Below, piece by piece: positions 1-11,404 of a stretch of DNA of 64,000 nt. Positions within the stretch are counted from its first letter, which is position 1. The number at the start of each line of letters is the position of its first letter. Both the position numbers and the translations under genes were made by a program. The notes beneath the pieces were generated by a model. It did not search any database, was not told the DNA's origin, and was given only the letters and a program-made list of their open reading frames with translations. Origin of the DNA: Neofusicoccum parvum (lineage: Eukaryota > Ascomycota > Dothideomycetes > Botryosphaeriales > Botryosphaeriaceae); assembly GCA_020912385.1 (NCBI GenBank), contig CP087217.1:1488001-1552000 (forward strand), given 5' to 3'.

Positions 1-1424
1 CCCGCGTATGATCAACACGCACAGCAAAGGCCGGAGCGGACGACGGCAAGCGCAGCGCAAGCCTCACTGAATGTGCTGCCCAAACCGGCTTAGGCCGTGC
101 AGCTGCGCCCGGGGATTCCACGTGCTTCCGACGTGCCGACGTGCATCGTTGCCAGGATGCGCAGTCTTCCCGGTCGCCGCGCGCTTGCAGCAAGACGTCA
201 CCGCTTGTGTTGGAAATTCCGATCGATGTTGGCCAAAACTCTGCTGGCTGTTGGGGGGGGATGAAGACGACCAGCTCGGTTATTCAGACCAGGTGGCGTC
301 TTGCTCATGACTCTGCGTCGCTCCGGTGGTTGAGTACGGAAGGCAGGGCCCTGGTTTTTTTTTCTCTCTCGGAGGCGCGGCTTTAACGCCATGCGCCTTC
401 GACGCCAACGAAAAGCACGGATCGAAGCACTGTCCGCCATCTTCGCCGCCTTTTTGGTGCGCGTTGGGAGCCCGATCAATCCAGGGCGAACGCGGCGGCG
501 GCGGCGGCGCGGCGGCATAGCGGCATGACGAGGAGGCCCTTACCCACTGGCGCGCTCCGAGCGCGAACAGCGCACCGCCATCAACCGACGCTGCGGCGAG
601 GGGCGGGCGGTTACTTAACGTTCTCGAGGACTGCAGCGAAGGCGGTCTGGCGCGGGCTGCAGTAGTCAGGGCGCAGCCCATCCGGGACACGATTGGCCTC
701 CCCCTGACTCTCCACAACACGAACGAGAGGCGGCTGGCTGGCTTGGTCGCGAGAGCTTTGGTGACCTGACACCTCGCGGATGTGGCATCACGCTAGACAA
801 ATTACCCGCTGGGGTAGGCCTAGAAGGAAGCCTGAGGGCGATTGCACACGTCAATGGGCCAACCCGCGCACCGCCTTAGGCGTCCGGCCGGCCTACCCCG
901 ACGGTTTGTAAACACACCGTTGCTGGCGGCCGCGGCGCGATGGGGGTCCCCTTTTTCCTGGCCGCTGCCCTGGTTGTGCGAGGCTGCTCAGCATCGACGA
1001 GTTGTTTGGCTGGAAGTGCCGTTCGGCGGCTGACTGGACTGCTGCAACTGTGGGTCGCGTCGTCTGTCGCGTCGCCCGCCCGCCGTCATTCTACCGGGCT
1101 CCCCTCCTAGCTGCCCGCCCGTCATTACTTTGAGGCAGGCACGGTCTGTCGCAGGTGTCGCGCGGTCATATAAAAGACGGATCGCGCGTGGCCCGGCGGT
1201 GCTCTGGCTCTGCCCATTTTCCCTCGTGCACACGCCCACCCACACCCTGGCCGATCAACAAAACGTCACACATCCTTTCCCACCGCCCATCCTCCTGTTC
1301 CGCCCTTTTCTCCGCCCGCTGCTGCTGCACCCGCGTCCTTCTCCCTCGCAGCTCCAGCTTCCCGGTGCAATTGACACCCGGAACAGCAGTGCTTCGCACG
1401 CATTCGTCGAGCGCCGCGCCGAAA
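1..1424. other. Intergenic, promoter and 5' leader of the gene at 1425
   Basis: There is no convincing coding region. The many short overlapping frames on both strands are typical of GC-rich non-coding DNA. The segment holds a TATA box near 1169 and a strongly CT-rich tract around 1263-1345, as is common just before fungal start codons. Confidence 0.6.
1169..1176 (+). promoter_or_regulatory. TATA box of the membrane-anchored protein gene
   Basis: TATAAAAG lies about 250 bases before the proposed start codon. A pyrimidine-rich tract follows at about 1263-1345. The spacing suggests transcription starts near 1200 with a leader of roughly 200 bases. Inferred from the motif only. Confidence 0.5.
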
Positions 1425-3053
1425 ATGGTAGACCTTGCGTTCCACAGAAAAGCATGTCCGCGTTAAGGTTAATTGGCTAACCATGATTCGTTCTTCTCTG
1501 CGCAGGCCACGAGCAGCATCTCCGTCTACCAGCAGCAGGCGACCAAGCTCCTCTCGCGGAAGAGCGTCATCCTCGGAATCCCCATCGCCGCCGGCTCCAT
1601 AATCCTGTTCCTGCAGTGGCGGAAGAGGAAATCGCTGAAGCCGAAGCCGAAGCCCAAGAAGGAAGCATCGTCTGAGGAGGCCCGGAAGACGACAGCAGCC
1701 AACGGCAAGGCCGCCACTCACTCGTCATCGAACGGCAGCGCAGCCATCGAAGAGAAGAGAACCGTCAATACCTCTGAAACGCACCCCGCATCGGCGCCAA
1801 ACGGCTCCGCAACGGCATCTGCAACAGCGCCAGCACCAGCAGCGGCAGGCCAGGCGGAATCCGCCTTCGCCACGCCTTCAAAATCAGCCCACGCCGCCAG
1901 CGAACAGCCTGCCGTCTCCGCCGTGACCGCGTCTCCTTCAATCTCCTCTGACGACCCGCCGCCGCCATACTCCGCCACCGCCGCGGATTCGCCCGCTCGC
2001 ACCAAGCACACGTACGGCCAGGACGAGGACGATGACCAGCAGACGTCCGGCTTCGCGTACGCCAAGCGGCCACGCCTGGGCCGCGGCCGGTCGACCGAGA
2101 AGTTCGAGTCGTACGCGCCGCTGCGGCGGACATCGGCCGAGAAGCGAGAGGAGGAGGAGAAGCTGAAGATCAAGGAGGAGGACGACAAGGCCGCCGCCGC
2201 CGCGGTCGCCGCGTTCAGTCCCGCTGTAGCTACTTCTGCTGCCACCATTGCTCCGATCGAGCCCGCTGCACCTGCGGCGCAGGAGGACGTGCCGCCCGAG
2301 GTAGTTACCACCCCTGACGACGACTTCGAGCCCGCCTCCGCCGTCCCGATGGACGACGTGTCCGCGTCCGTGCGGTCAGGAGACACGTTCGAGGTCAAGG
2401 TCAACGGCTGGCATGACCACGAGGAGCTGTGGAACGGCGCGGAGCCCGTCCGCGAGCTGCGCCGCCCGTCCATCATCGCGACCTTCGAGATTGAGCGCAC
2501 GGTCGAGTCGGTCGGCCTGTCGCCGCACGCCGTGCAGGACGAGTTCTCGCGCCGCCCGTCTGTCGTCACCACCATCAGCGCCGAGCCGCCCATCGACGAG
2601 GAGGACGAGGGCAGCACCATCGAGTGGAACCCCGAATCCCGCCGCGAGTCCGCCACCGTCGAGACCACCATCGAGGTCAACGACGGCGTCGAGGTGGATC
2701 TCAACTCGCCCATCTTCTCCACCACCATCTCCGGCCCTATCTCCGCGCACGCGGAGCCCGCGCCCGCGCCCATCGGCGAGCCGGCCCCGGCCGCGCTGGA
2801 TGCCCCGCCTGCGGCTGCCGCGGAGGTGCTGCCGCCGGCGGACGTCGATCCGGTCAACGCGTTGGTGAAGGCGCTGAACGCGGGCGTGAGGGATGGCGAG
2901 GAGGCCCAGCGCACGGATAGCCCGCTGTCGAGCAAGCCGGTGGTCGTGGCTGCGGCGGAGGGTGTGTCGGCGCCGCACTCGGCGGTTGTGGAGGATGTGG
3001 AGAGGGCGCCGCTGGCGCACCTGCCGGGGATGGGGAGGCCGAACAGGGCGTAA
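1425..3053 (+). CDS. N-terminally membrane-anchored, disordered protein of unknown function
   Basis: The long frame is open from 1473 to the stop at 3053 but has no ATG before its middle, so an upstream exon is needed. The best model is exon 1 = 1425-1427 (the ATG alone), intron 1428-1505 with a CTAAC branch site and CGCAG acceptor, and exon 2 = 1506-3053, giving 516 aa. Soon after the start is one hydrophobic segment (VILGIPIAAGSIILFL, about residues 21-36) followed by a Lys/Arg-rich stretch (QWRKRKSLKPKPKPKK). This looks like a signal anchor with the rest in the cytosol, plausibly on mitochondria or ER. The remainder is Ala/Pro/Ser/Glu-rich with acidic and charged blocks and no recognised domain. 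The open frame is secure. The start is less so, because GTAGAC is a weak donor. Confidence 0.7.
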
Positions 3054-3928
3054 ATAAATGCAAGAGAGATAGAAATAAGAGAAGACGGAGATTATGGCCA
3101 AGAGCTGTGAGAGGAGGGAGAGATTGGGTCTGGACTCGATAGATCGGGAGAGATTGTGTACGGTGGGAGATCGTCCCTGTATCACTTCTTCGTCCGGATG
3201 AATACGCCAGCTCCGGATGGGTAACGACTGTATGGCCGTGTATGCATGTGTACACATCTTGAAAATAAAGTAATGGATTGGTTCGAAATGTCTACGTCGG
3301 CGGTGCGAGTGCTGCGAGGTGGTGGTGTTATGACGCGTGATTGCGAGCCCAGGCCTGCATATACGGTGTTGCGGCTGATGTGAGAGGGGATGGTGCGCTG
3401 AAGTGTGCGAGTCGAGCGCGCTGGTTTTACGGAATAGGAAAGCCCTTTTAGGGCCCGTATCGATGTGTACGAAGTAACGGATAATAGTGGCCTGATCAAA
3501 GAAGAGAGGGTACCGGTATAGGGAATCATCCTAGAAACCAACGTCGGATGGAAAAGTGCCTATGAATCCCTCAGATTTCGTTGCTTTTGTCAAAGCAGTG
3601 CTGATTACAAACGGCCGCTTCTTGTGAGTGTTGGCTGGTTGGTAATGCAGTCCTGGACGTCTGCTTCGATTGAGTGAGCGTGAACCGTAAGCCTTCGGGT
3701 GTCATGATGCACTGCCCGCCTGCCTCCTGCCAACACCGCTGCCCTCACAACGGACTGGTGGGCCTAGCGGGCATATCTTCTGTCCTCAAGTATTTCGGCG
3801 CATTGAATGGGAGCAGCTCAGTACGAGCAAACCACCAGGATAAGCCAGTGGACACATATTCGTATAGGCCCAGGGTATCCCAATCATGACCATCGCCGTC
3901 GGCATCAATGCTCCCCCTCTTCCTCTTC
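3054..3928. other. Convergent 3' intergenic region
   Basis: This lies between the ends of two convergent genes. AATAAA-like polyadenylation signals follow the plus-strand stop (near 3054 and 3264). No coding region is supported. Confidence 0.6.
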
Positions 3929-5571
3929 TCACACCTCGCTGTCGTCTTTATCAGCACGGTTCGAGGGCTCCGTACTCAGATCCCACCCTAGCTCCTCATC
4001 GCACTCCCTCTCGAACCGTTCGATGTCGTCCACATCGTCGAGCACGCCTCCGCACGTATCGTTGACGGGCTGCGTCGGCGCTCCAACAGGCGCATCTTCC
4101 TTTTCTCCCTTCTCCCCCTCCTCCTCCTCCTCCTCCTCCCACACCCCACCCCTCTCCCTCTCTTCCTCGTCAAACCACCCCTCATCCGCCACTACCGTCT
4201 CCACTCCGCTCACCCTTTCCCCTGCCCAATCAATCCGCCCACTTTCCTGGTGATCGAACCCCACCTCCCCCTCCCTGGACTCGTACCTCCTCCTCCTCTG
4301 CAACCGCCTCGTCTCCCCCTCGTCGTCGCTCTCGTCCAGCCACGCCGCGCTCGCGCACACGGCCGCCATGGCCTTGACCGGCCTGGGGAAGGCGGGCAGG
4401 TAGTTGTTGAAGCGGCGGGGCGAGGCCGTGGGCGTCGAGGCGCGGTAGCGGTGGGAGGCCGTGAGGCGGGAGTGGGAGCGCGTGCGGGAGACGGGGCGGG
4501 ACGGGGAGGCGTGGAGGCGTTTGGCGGGGCGGCCGTGGGGGACGGTGTCGTCGGAGGGAGAGGGAGGGGAGTCGGCGGAGAAGTTGTCGTGGGTGCGCTT
4601 GGATGGGAGGCTCCGCGCTTGGGGGGAGGGCGAGGCTTCTGGGTGGTTGTCTTCGGTGGCGGTGGTGGAGGCGTCGTCGTCGTCGTCGGCGTCGAACATC
4701 TCGTCTTCCCATTTGGCGTTCGCCGTGGGAACCCATCCGCGTGGCCGCTCGATTGGCCAGAGGAAGTCGCGTTTCTTGTTTAGATGGTGGTTAGGGCGGG
4801 GAGAGCATGCGCGCACCGTGGCGATGACAGCCGGGAATCTGACTGTCTTGCCAGGGCCTGTGGTGGTCCTGGACTTGAGCGCAGACTTGAGTTGCGGCGC
4901 TGGTGTTGTGGGCTCAACGTCATCATTGTCCTCATCCTCTTCACTGGCGGAAGAAGTGGGATTAGAGGAAGGTGGAGGAGAAGGCGTAGGGGTCGGCGAA
5001 TGTAGAGAGGAAGGCGGAGAAGAGAGCGGCGAGGAGCAGTCCGAGGCAATGTCGTCCTCGTTAGCGGCATGTTCAGTGTTGTCAGTGATGGGGGCGTGAG
5101 TAGCATCTACAGCTACCATGATAGTGGCAGCCGCAGTGGCAGCTGGTTCCTCCGTCTTTATGGTGAGAACCTGCTGGGCACGTAGGAACTCGACGCGCGC
5201 GTGGACATCGTCGGCTGTGGCGCCGTCCCACAGCATCGCCAGCTTGGTGTACTCGTTGTCGGACATGATATCTCCAAGGCCGATCAAGTGGATGAGCAGG
5301 GTCCTGTCCCTCTTCTCGGTCCAGCGAAACTATGAAGTCAATCAGCGGATGCTCGGGAGTCGGAAGCGACGCAGAGCCATTGAATGAAGTAAGAGGGAGA
5401 GATATAACGGCAGAAGACAGCCCAAAAACATACCTTTCTAGCTGAGGTGCGCTCGAGCGTCGCTAAAGGCGCCTTCGGAGCGGGTGACCTGCGCTTAGCG
5501 ACGCGCGACTTGTCCTGGGTGCAAGTGGAGTAGGTGGCGCCGGAGCGCAGTTTTCTCGTCGCAGGCGACAT
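3929..5571 (-). CDS. SANT/Myb-like N-terminal domain protein, largely disordered
   Basis: Two exons: 5571-5434 and 5329-3929. The donor is GTATGT and the acceptor is TTCATAG, giving 512 aa. Joining the exons produces a helical segment from about residue 47 (FRWTEKRDRTLLIHLIG, then DNEYTKLAMLWDGATADDVHARVEFLR). Its W-T-E start and three-helix pattern resemble the SANT/Myb-like domain at the N-terminus of many fungal proteins. Exon 1 is basic and could carry a nuclear signal. The rest is low complexity: acidic runs, Ser/Pro-rich tracts, an Arg-rich RS-like stretch, and a conserved-looking block WPIERPRGWVPTANAKWEDE. A nuclear, possibly DNA- or chromatin-associated role is inferred. Specific function is unknown. 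Confidence 0.75.
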
Positions 5572-6082
5572 ACTTGTGACCGAAGGTGCGGACTGGGCTA
5601 GTACAAGGTGCCGCTAGGGTCACGGAAGCGTCAAAGGTGTAGAGGAAGAAGGGTTTCCGGAGGTGCGCCGTTGGTAGAAACGTCGACAGCATCCTGCGCA
5701 CGGGCCCCATGTTGTTGTGATTGTTCTGCGCTTCACTTCACCTTCACTCCGCCGCCACTCCGACCAGCGTCATTCTCCCACTGGAATCGGGCTATCTGAG
5801 GCCCCGAACTCACAAATACAACCGAGATGGCCTTGTAAAGCCCAGCTTCATCCTACACACAATCGTTGAGGGACAGCAGACTTCCGGAGCTGATTTGACT
5901 CTGCCCTTCTGGCACGTCACTGGGCGCTGTTTAGCGAATATGCTCGTTAGTATCACCGGATGTTTTGCCGTTGCCACTGTAAGTTGCTCTCTCCGGCGAA
6001 CAACTTGGCTCATACAGTGTAATTGGGCACGATGCCAACCGCACCTTGGCCGTCTTGCCGAAGGCGGGTAGGGAAAGCACAT

Positions 6083-6106
6083 TTGAGGTTGAAGCATTGA
6101 TCTGAC
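6083..6106 (+). repeat. Dispersed GTTGAAG motif, copy A
   Basis: TTGAGGTTGAAGCATTGATC matches the core seen in other intergenic copies at 17.8, 18.3, 40.8 and 44.9 kb. It has no partner nearby. Origin and function are unknown. Confidence 0.45.
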
Positions 6107-6543
6107 CATGACGGTACAACAGCAGGAAGAGAGCAGTGGGCAAATCAGCCTCTCGTACACATGAGATGTCCGCATTCATTCCTGCATCCTCCCATCCGTA
6201 TGGATATCTCGACGCCGCAGTACACAAGAAAAAGGGTAGCCTGAACGTCCATGTGGACGGAATCATGCACCAAGCATGGCAAGTGACGTCCTGCTTCTCA
6301 TTGCTTTAGTCATCGATGAGATCGTCTTGGTCCGGACTGAGGTATCTGTCATCAGCCTGCGGCGAGACCCGCGGGCACCAGGCACCGAAGAGGCAGCGGG
6401 AGTAGGCGAGGCAGCAAGAGGCAGCCAGAGGCGCCGGGGAGGAGTGGCGGCAGAAGCGCAATACGATGGAGTGGTGCAATTGTAGGTACATTCCGTGGAT
6501 ACATCTCGTACGGATCTTACCTTCCGGCCCCGCTGACAGCGTC

Positions 6544-6629
6544 CCTCAGTCAGGTGGCAGCTGGGCGTGGTGCCTCAGTCAGGCCGTAGCGGGCGTGGTG
6601 CCTCAGTCAGATGGCAGCTCGGCGCGGGA
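6544..6629 (+). repeat. Three-copy tandem repeat, 28-29 bp unit
   Basis: Three units at 6544-6572, 6573-6600 and 6601-6629 each begin CCTCAGTCAG and continue with a related GGCAGCTGGGCG-type half. The copies are imperfect, so the repeat is not very recent. It lies in non-coding DNA. Confidence 0.8.
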
Positions 6630-8038
6630 CATACCTGGCACTCGGCATGCAAGCGCTCAACAAAAGCATGAGAAGTGGGGAGAGCAGGCAGATCTTGGGC
6701 GCAGGGCCCGGGCGTGTTCTATACCGGGACGCAGGCCAAGCCGTTGCGGGCATGGCGGGCATGGCGGGCGCGCTGCCGAGCGGCACAGAGAGGCAGCCTG
6801 AAACAGAGCAGCCGGATGAAACGTCGCATTGAAACAGAGGATGGGCCGGAAGCCGTGGGCAGGGCGTGAAACGGCGAGCATCACACAGGGCGGCAGCCGC
6901 GAGCGGTCGTCTATCGCAGATCGGCTGCACCGCCTCACACCCCACACCCCTGGCGCTCGCCACACCGGCGCGTCGCGAGTCAGGCGCGCGGCCGCCGTGC
7001 ACAGTCAGCCGAGCGCGGCGGGGCCGGAAGGAGGGCCATGCCGCGCGGATGCGCGGTTCCCACGCTTGCGCGAGCGGAGCAGCGGCGCTGGCGAGCGAGG
7101 TGAAGTGACGGAGGGCGGTGTCGGCAGGCGCGACCCCTGCCCCAATCGCGCTAGCGCGGCCCGGAGCGGCATCGCGCGCTCTCAGCCCTACCGCCAGCTG
7201 CGGTTCGGGCGACTCGAGGGCGCACTCACTGCCACAACTCCCTCCTCCACACCGCGCTCCCATGACTGCCCGGCCGGCGCCAGCGCCCGTGCCCCCGCGC
7301 CCGCTCGCCAGGGCCTCGCGCGCAACCTCCCACGCCTCGATCGGCTCCCCTGCCACCGGGCGGCTCTCGCAGCCCCCAACGCGACCCGGCTCTCTCCATT
7401 GCCCTCGCGGCGCGACTCGATGCCATCATCCTGCTCGGCCTCGCCGGCGGCGCGCGCTGTCAGCAGCACGCGCAGCCGGCAGCCGTCCTCTCCATTTCGT
7501 ACCGCCGCCGCCGTGGTGATAGGCATTGTGCTTCCCCTATTCTCGTATCTCTTCATTTCCCCAAGAGCGATCGTCTCCGAGCGCACCGCCAAAGTCTCCC
7601 AAAAATACGCCCTCGATATTTCCCGACTGGGGGCGTTTCGTCCTTGCAATGCGCTTAGCGACCCAGGAGCGGCTCAATTATGTCGCAGATCGCAGGCAAT
7701 TATGTCCCCGTGGTCCCCCAAGCCGCGCGCACGTCCTGTCGCGCACGTGGTGGAGATCAATTTGGTCAGACTGCAGCCCGCAATTGACCTCCGCTCATGT
7801 CATTCTCATCCGCCCGGCTGCTGCGCCTCACCCCCCGCCGACCAAATTCCTCCTAGGATAGGATCGCGCCTTGCCCTTCGCGTCCAAGTCTCCCGGGTCA
7901 GCCTCAGCCGTGGCTAGTGCGCAAATCTATCCTTAGTACAGCCAAACGTCGTGAGGCCCGAGAGCGCACCGCAGCAGCCTTACTGATCCTCCAAGAGTCA
8001 CATCTCGCGATGGCCGTTGCGCTTCCGCAGCAGACATG

Positions 8039-8044
8039 TATAAG
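8039..8044 (+). promoter_or_regulatory. TATA-like site before the microprotein gene
   Basis: TATAAG sits about 195 bases before the ATG at 8235 and is followed by a CT-rich leader (about 8095-8150). This fits a core promoter for the small gene. Motif evidence only. Confidence 0.35.
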
Positions 8045-8234
8045 TAAGTTTTCCCAAGGCCGCCACTAGGGCCTTCAACACCAGCAACGTTCCTTTCTCT
8101 GTCGGTCGGTGTCAATCTCTCCACCTCTCTCCAGCTCCTCAATCCACCAGCCTCGAATCCTCCATTCCGGCATCTTCCAGCGTCTTTATGGGTCGCGGCG
8201 GCTACAACTGAAAAGTCTACCGAAATCCACCAAA

Positions 8235-8399
8235 ATGTGCATCCGAATTGTCGAGAAGTACGCCGTTTGCGGCTGCATCTACCACGTCCATGCCGTTGAC
8301 GCCTGCGCTTCCGTTGGCCGTCACGCTGTCGTCGACAAGATCATCCATGTTGGATACACCTGCGCGACCCACGCCAAAACCGCGCCCACGGGACGATGA
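8235..8399 (+). CDS. 54-residue Cys/His-rich conserved-type microprotein
   Basis: A single-exon frame starts in good context (CAAAATG) and ends at TGA. The protein begins MCIRIVEKYAVCGCIYHVH and has Cys at 2, 12, 14, 24 and 43 and His at 17, 19, 30 and 46. The CxC pair, VD-C and YTCxxH arrangement resembles a family of very small fungal proteins I recall starting MC-RIVE-YA-C-C. That family has no known function. The Cys/His spacing would suit a small metal-binding fold, which is inference. There is no signal peptide, so it is probably cytosolic or nuclear. It has its own promoter with several kb of non-coding DNA on each side. Confidence 0.75.
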   Translation: MCIRIVEKYAVCGCIYHVHAVDACASVGRHAVVDKIIHVGYTCATHAKTAPTGR

Positions 8400-9435
8400 G
8401 CAAGGAACTCGGGCCAAATTCCCCTTCCATCCTGGACTCCGGGCGCCCCGCCAAACCGGCATTGCCCTCTTCGCTCTTCGCCGGGTCCACCAGAACGGAG
8501 ACGGAGGACCGGAGCGGACCCGCTGGCCGGGTTACGATACGAGAAGGAAGGGAACCCTCCGCAGAAGGAATCGATCGGGAGCTGCTCCTCGCCTCATTGG
8601 GCAGCCTCCAAACCACACTTGCGCCGACCGCCGGACATGAGCGACTCTTCAGCTCTGCCCATCGACAAGCCACCGGTGGGACCACACCTGCCAAGTGAAT
8701 CACGGTGCCGGCACCGCGATCTTAATCATCCAAACCACAACAAAAACATATACCCCTTGGCTTGCAGGCCAAACCAAGAAGAAAAAGAACCGGCGTTGTT
8801 GATAATGGGTAATGTGTAAAGGGGAACACGGCAGTCACGTCTGCGACGATTTGCTTGCTAGAAGGAACCTTTGCATTGGGAGGGCGTTTCTTTCACTTTT
8901 TTCCTATCTTCCCTCTTTCCTTTCTTCCTTCTGTCGCTTCTCTGAGATATCCCATCTTGCGTCATTCGCTACTTTTTTCGGGTTGCATTAGCGGGTCGTT
9001 TCTGGGTCGTATTCCTTTTTAGTGTGGCTGCATCCGGCATGGGTCCCTTCTCTTTTTTATCCCGTCTTCACTTCGTCCGCTAGCTTTTAATGGTAAAATT
9101 AACATCGCCTTGAAACAAACTTGGAAAGCGCTGCTCAGGGGACGTGTCGTCATTCTCCACTTAAACTGTTCTGCACAGGGCCTCCCATTCGCAGGCTACA
9201 TTTGGGTTATACGAAGATGTCACTCTCTGAACCTGACGATCTGTCGGGTGCAGCTTGCCCAGGTGTTGGGGTGATCGCCGTGTCTCGGGCTAAATATGAC
9301 CCTAAGTCTCAACAGGCAGCACGTCATTGAGAAAGCATGGGCAGACATCACCAGCCATCGGCCACCCCGAAGTACGATCCGACTCCTTAGCGCGATTGCA
9401 CCCCAGCCACACTGAGTTTCTTGTTTTGACGTCCA

Positions 9436-9912
9436 CTATCTCGGCCGAATATCGTTCACTTGCGCTGCGCATTTTCGCACTCTAGCCACCAGTTTCCATG
9501 TCCTGGTCCAGGATGTGGAACGCGTCGCGCAGCCTTCCTCATCCTGGTCGATACCCTGCAGATTTTCGTGATGGATCTGGACACCATGTTGGCCGCAAAA
9601 GCTCGTGCGATTGACTCCTACCGTGTAGGCCCTTGACAAGACTTGCGCGGGTTGACAGAGGAACTGATAGCATTCACTCAGATCAACCAAGGCGATGTCT
9701 ATTGTGTCGCTCTGCACACAAGTACGCGCCAGATACTCATGGATGTCTGCCTCCATCTGCAAGTGCTGAGGATCAATGCAGCTTGGCGGACAAGCGCACT
9801 CTGCTGAATCACTCGAACAAAGAGCGACAGGCTGCAGCTGCCATGGCTGCAACAATCCTAGAACGACAGCTCGGGCGACCCAAGATGCAGGCGCGAGACG
9901 CCTCAGCACCAT
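9436..9912 (-). CDS. Doubtful Cys-containing ORF
   Basis: From an ATG at 9912 this frame would encode 158 residues. A hydrophobic N-terminus could be read as a signal peptide, and scattered Cys residues follow (CACPPSC, then C at wide spacing). The Cys spacing does not fit a CFEM domain or another secreted family known to me. No splice sites or promoter motifs support it. It may be chance. Confidence 0.15.
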   Translation of the reverse strand: MVLRRLAPASWVARAVVLGLLQPWQLQPVALCSSDSAECACPPSCIDPQHLQMEADIHEYLARTCVQSDTIDIALVDLSECYQFLCQPAQVLSRAYTVGVNRTSFCGQHGVQIHHENLQGIDQDEEGCATRSTSWTRTWKLVARVRKCAAQVNDIRPR

Positions 9913-11380
9913 ACGAAGTCCTCGTCCCACGCCATGCTGACCGGGAGGCGAACATCACGCATCTAGACCGGCACCCGAACCAGCCAAGATCAGCAGGCAC
10001 CGACTGACAAAAAGCACGCACGCCGCGCACGCGCATGCGCTCTGGCGTCTGCTGCATGCACACCGCCACAACAGCCACAGGCCAAGGCCTCAGGATTGCC
10101 TTCGTCATGGGCACATTCCCCATAATCCGCGCGTCCGCTGGGCAGACCATGCACACCCGTCCGACGTTCCGGCCACCGCTACTTTCCCAATCCCTTCCCT
10201 GCGCGAGCACAACTCGGGCCGTATACGGGCGCCCGCACGCAAGCGTTCGGCATTTCCGTAGGGCTGAGGGGGTGATTGGTGATCGCAGAGGGCGATTACG
10301 TAGTGCGCGTTGGGTAACAGGCGCTGCCCGGCGTCACCGCCTTTGGGGAGAGCGGACCGGAAAGGAAGGACTGCGTAAGCCAGCCCTACGGGCTCCACAA
10401 TTCCTCTGCCTCGCAGCCTCGTCTGCGCCGAGCCGGCCAGACCCTCGACCGGCTGCCTGCCCGGCAGTCGACAGCAGCGGTGCCGCACGCGCCGAGGCCC
10501 TGCGGCAATGGCACACTGGTGGCTGCAACCGCGCTGTAGCTCACCACAGTTGCATGCCTTCGCATCCACGCGCCTGGACACACGCGCCGTCTAAATAAAG
10601 TCTGCTGCAGGTGTTTCACGAAACATACAACATCGCTTCACCCTCTCCATCCCACCTCTCCCCGCAGAAATCGCATGTAACCGCTGCACCAGCACCCGCG
10701 CCGCGCCCTCTCTACACAGCCCGCAGTAACTGCAACGCTAATTAACCGCCTTAAGCAGGAAAATGTCGCTTAATGAAGCAAATGCAACCTCCTTCGTCCA
10801 TCATATATCCGCTCACGGGCCCTGATTAACACGCCCGAGTCCCTGAGCCAATGATCGCCGGAGCAGAACAATTTAACCTACATTTCCCTGCCTGTCGCGT
10901 TGGGAACAATGTCTCACACCGCCACACCCAAAACGGCAAGAATCCAAGCTTCCCTCTTCCTCTCTCTCTGCTCTTGCGCCAGCACTCCACTCCGTCATAG
11001 CCCGGCAGCCGGCGCGCCGGCAGCCAGGCACGACGCCAGAACGCCATGCCCCTTTCTTCACACTGCCGAACCCTGCACCAGCGCGCTTGCTCGTGCCGCA
11101 GCCGCAGCTCTCCACCCACGAACCCAACCCGACCCTTCCCCTTGCGTGTTTTCTTCGCCCCCCGGACCCTCTCGCCCTCAAGCGAGCAGGAAAAAAAAAA
11201 CACAGAGCCGGCGTTCAGGCACGCACCCGCCAACCCACATGCAACCCTCCCCTCCCCTCCCCTCCTCCCCAGCTACCGGGACCACCCAGAGCCGACGTAA
11301 GGGGGCCCGACCGCCCACTTTTCGGCCCGGCCGTCCCCCCTCCTCGGACTCGCTCCGAACCCTCCCTGTCCGAAAGGAAC

Positions 11381-11404
11381 CACACACCCACACACACACA
11401 CACC
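11381..11404 (+). repeat. CA-rich microsatellite
   Basis: A short run of CA dinucleotides with one interruption lies in non-coding DNA. Confidence 0.8.

Larger units (their letters stand above)
5572..8234. other. Long intergenic region between divergent genes
   Basis: It separates the divergent SANT-like gene and the microprotein gene. Frames here are short or compositionally biased, so no gene is called. It holds one copy of the GTTGAAG motif (6083-6106), a three-copy tandem repeat (6544-6629) and a TATA-like site (8039). Confidence 0.5.

Noticed and set aside
6829..7917. A 362-codon plus-strand frame
   Set aside because: Composition is Arg/Ala/Ser/Pro-rich as expected from GC-rich non-coding DNA, other strands are open too, and there are no family motifs or splice structure.
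9436..9912. A CFEM-type secreted effector
   Set aside because: The Cys spacing does not fit the eight-Cys CFEM pattern. It is kept only as a low-confidence frame.
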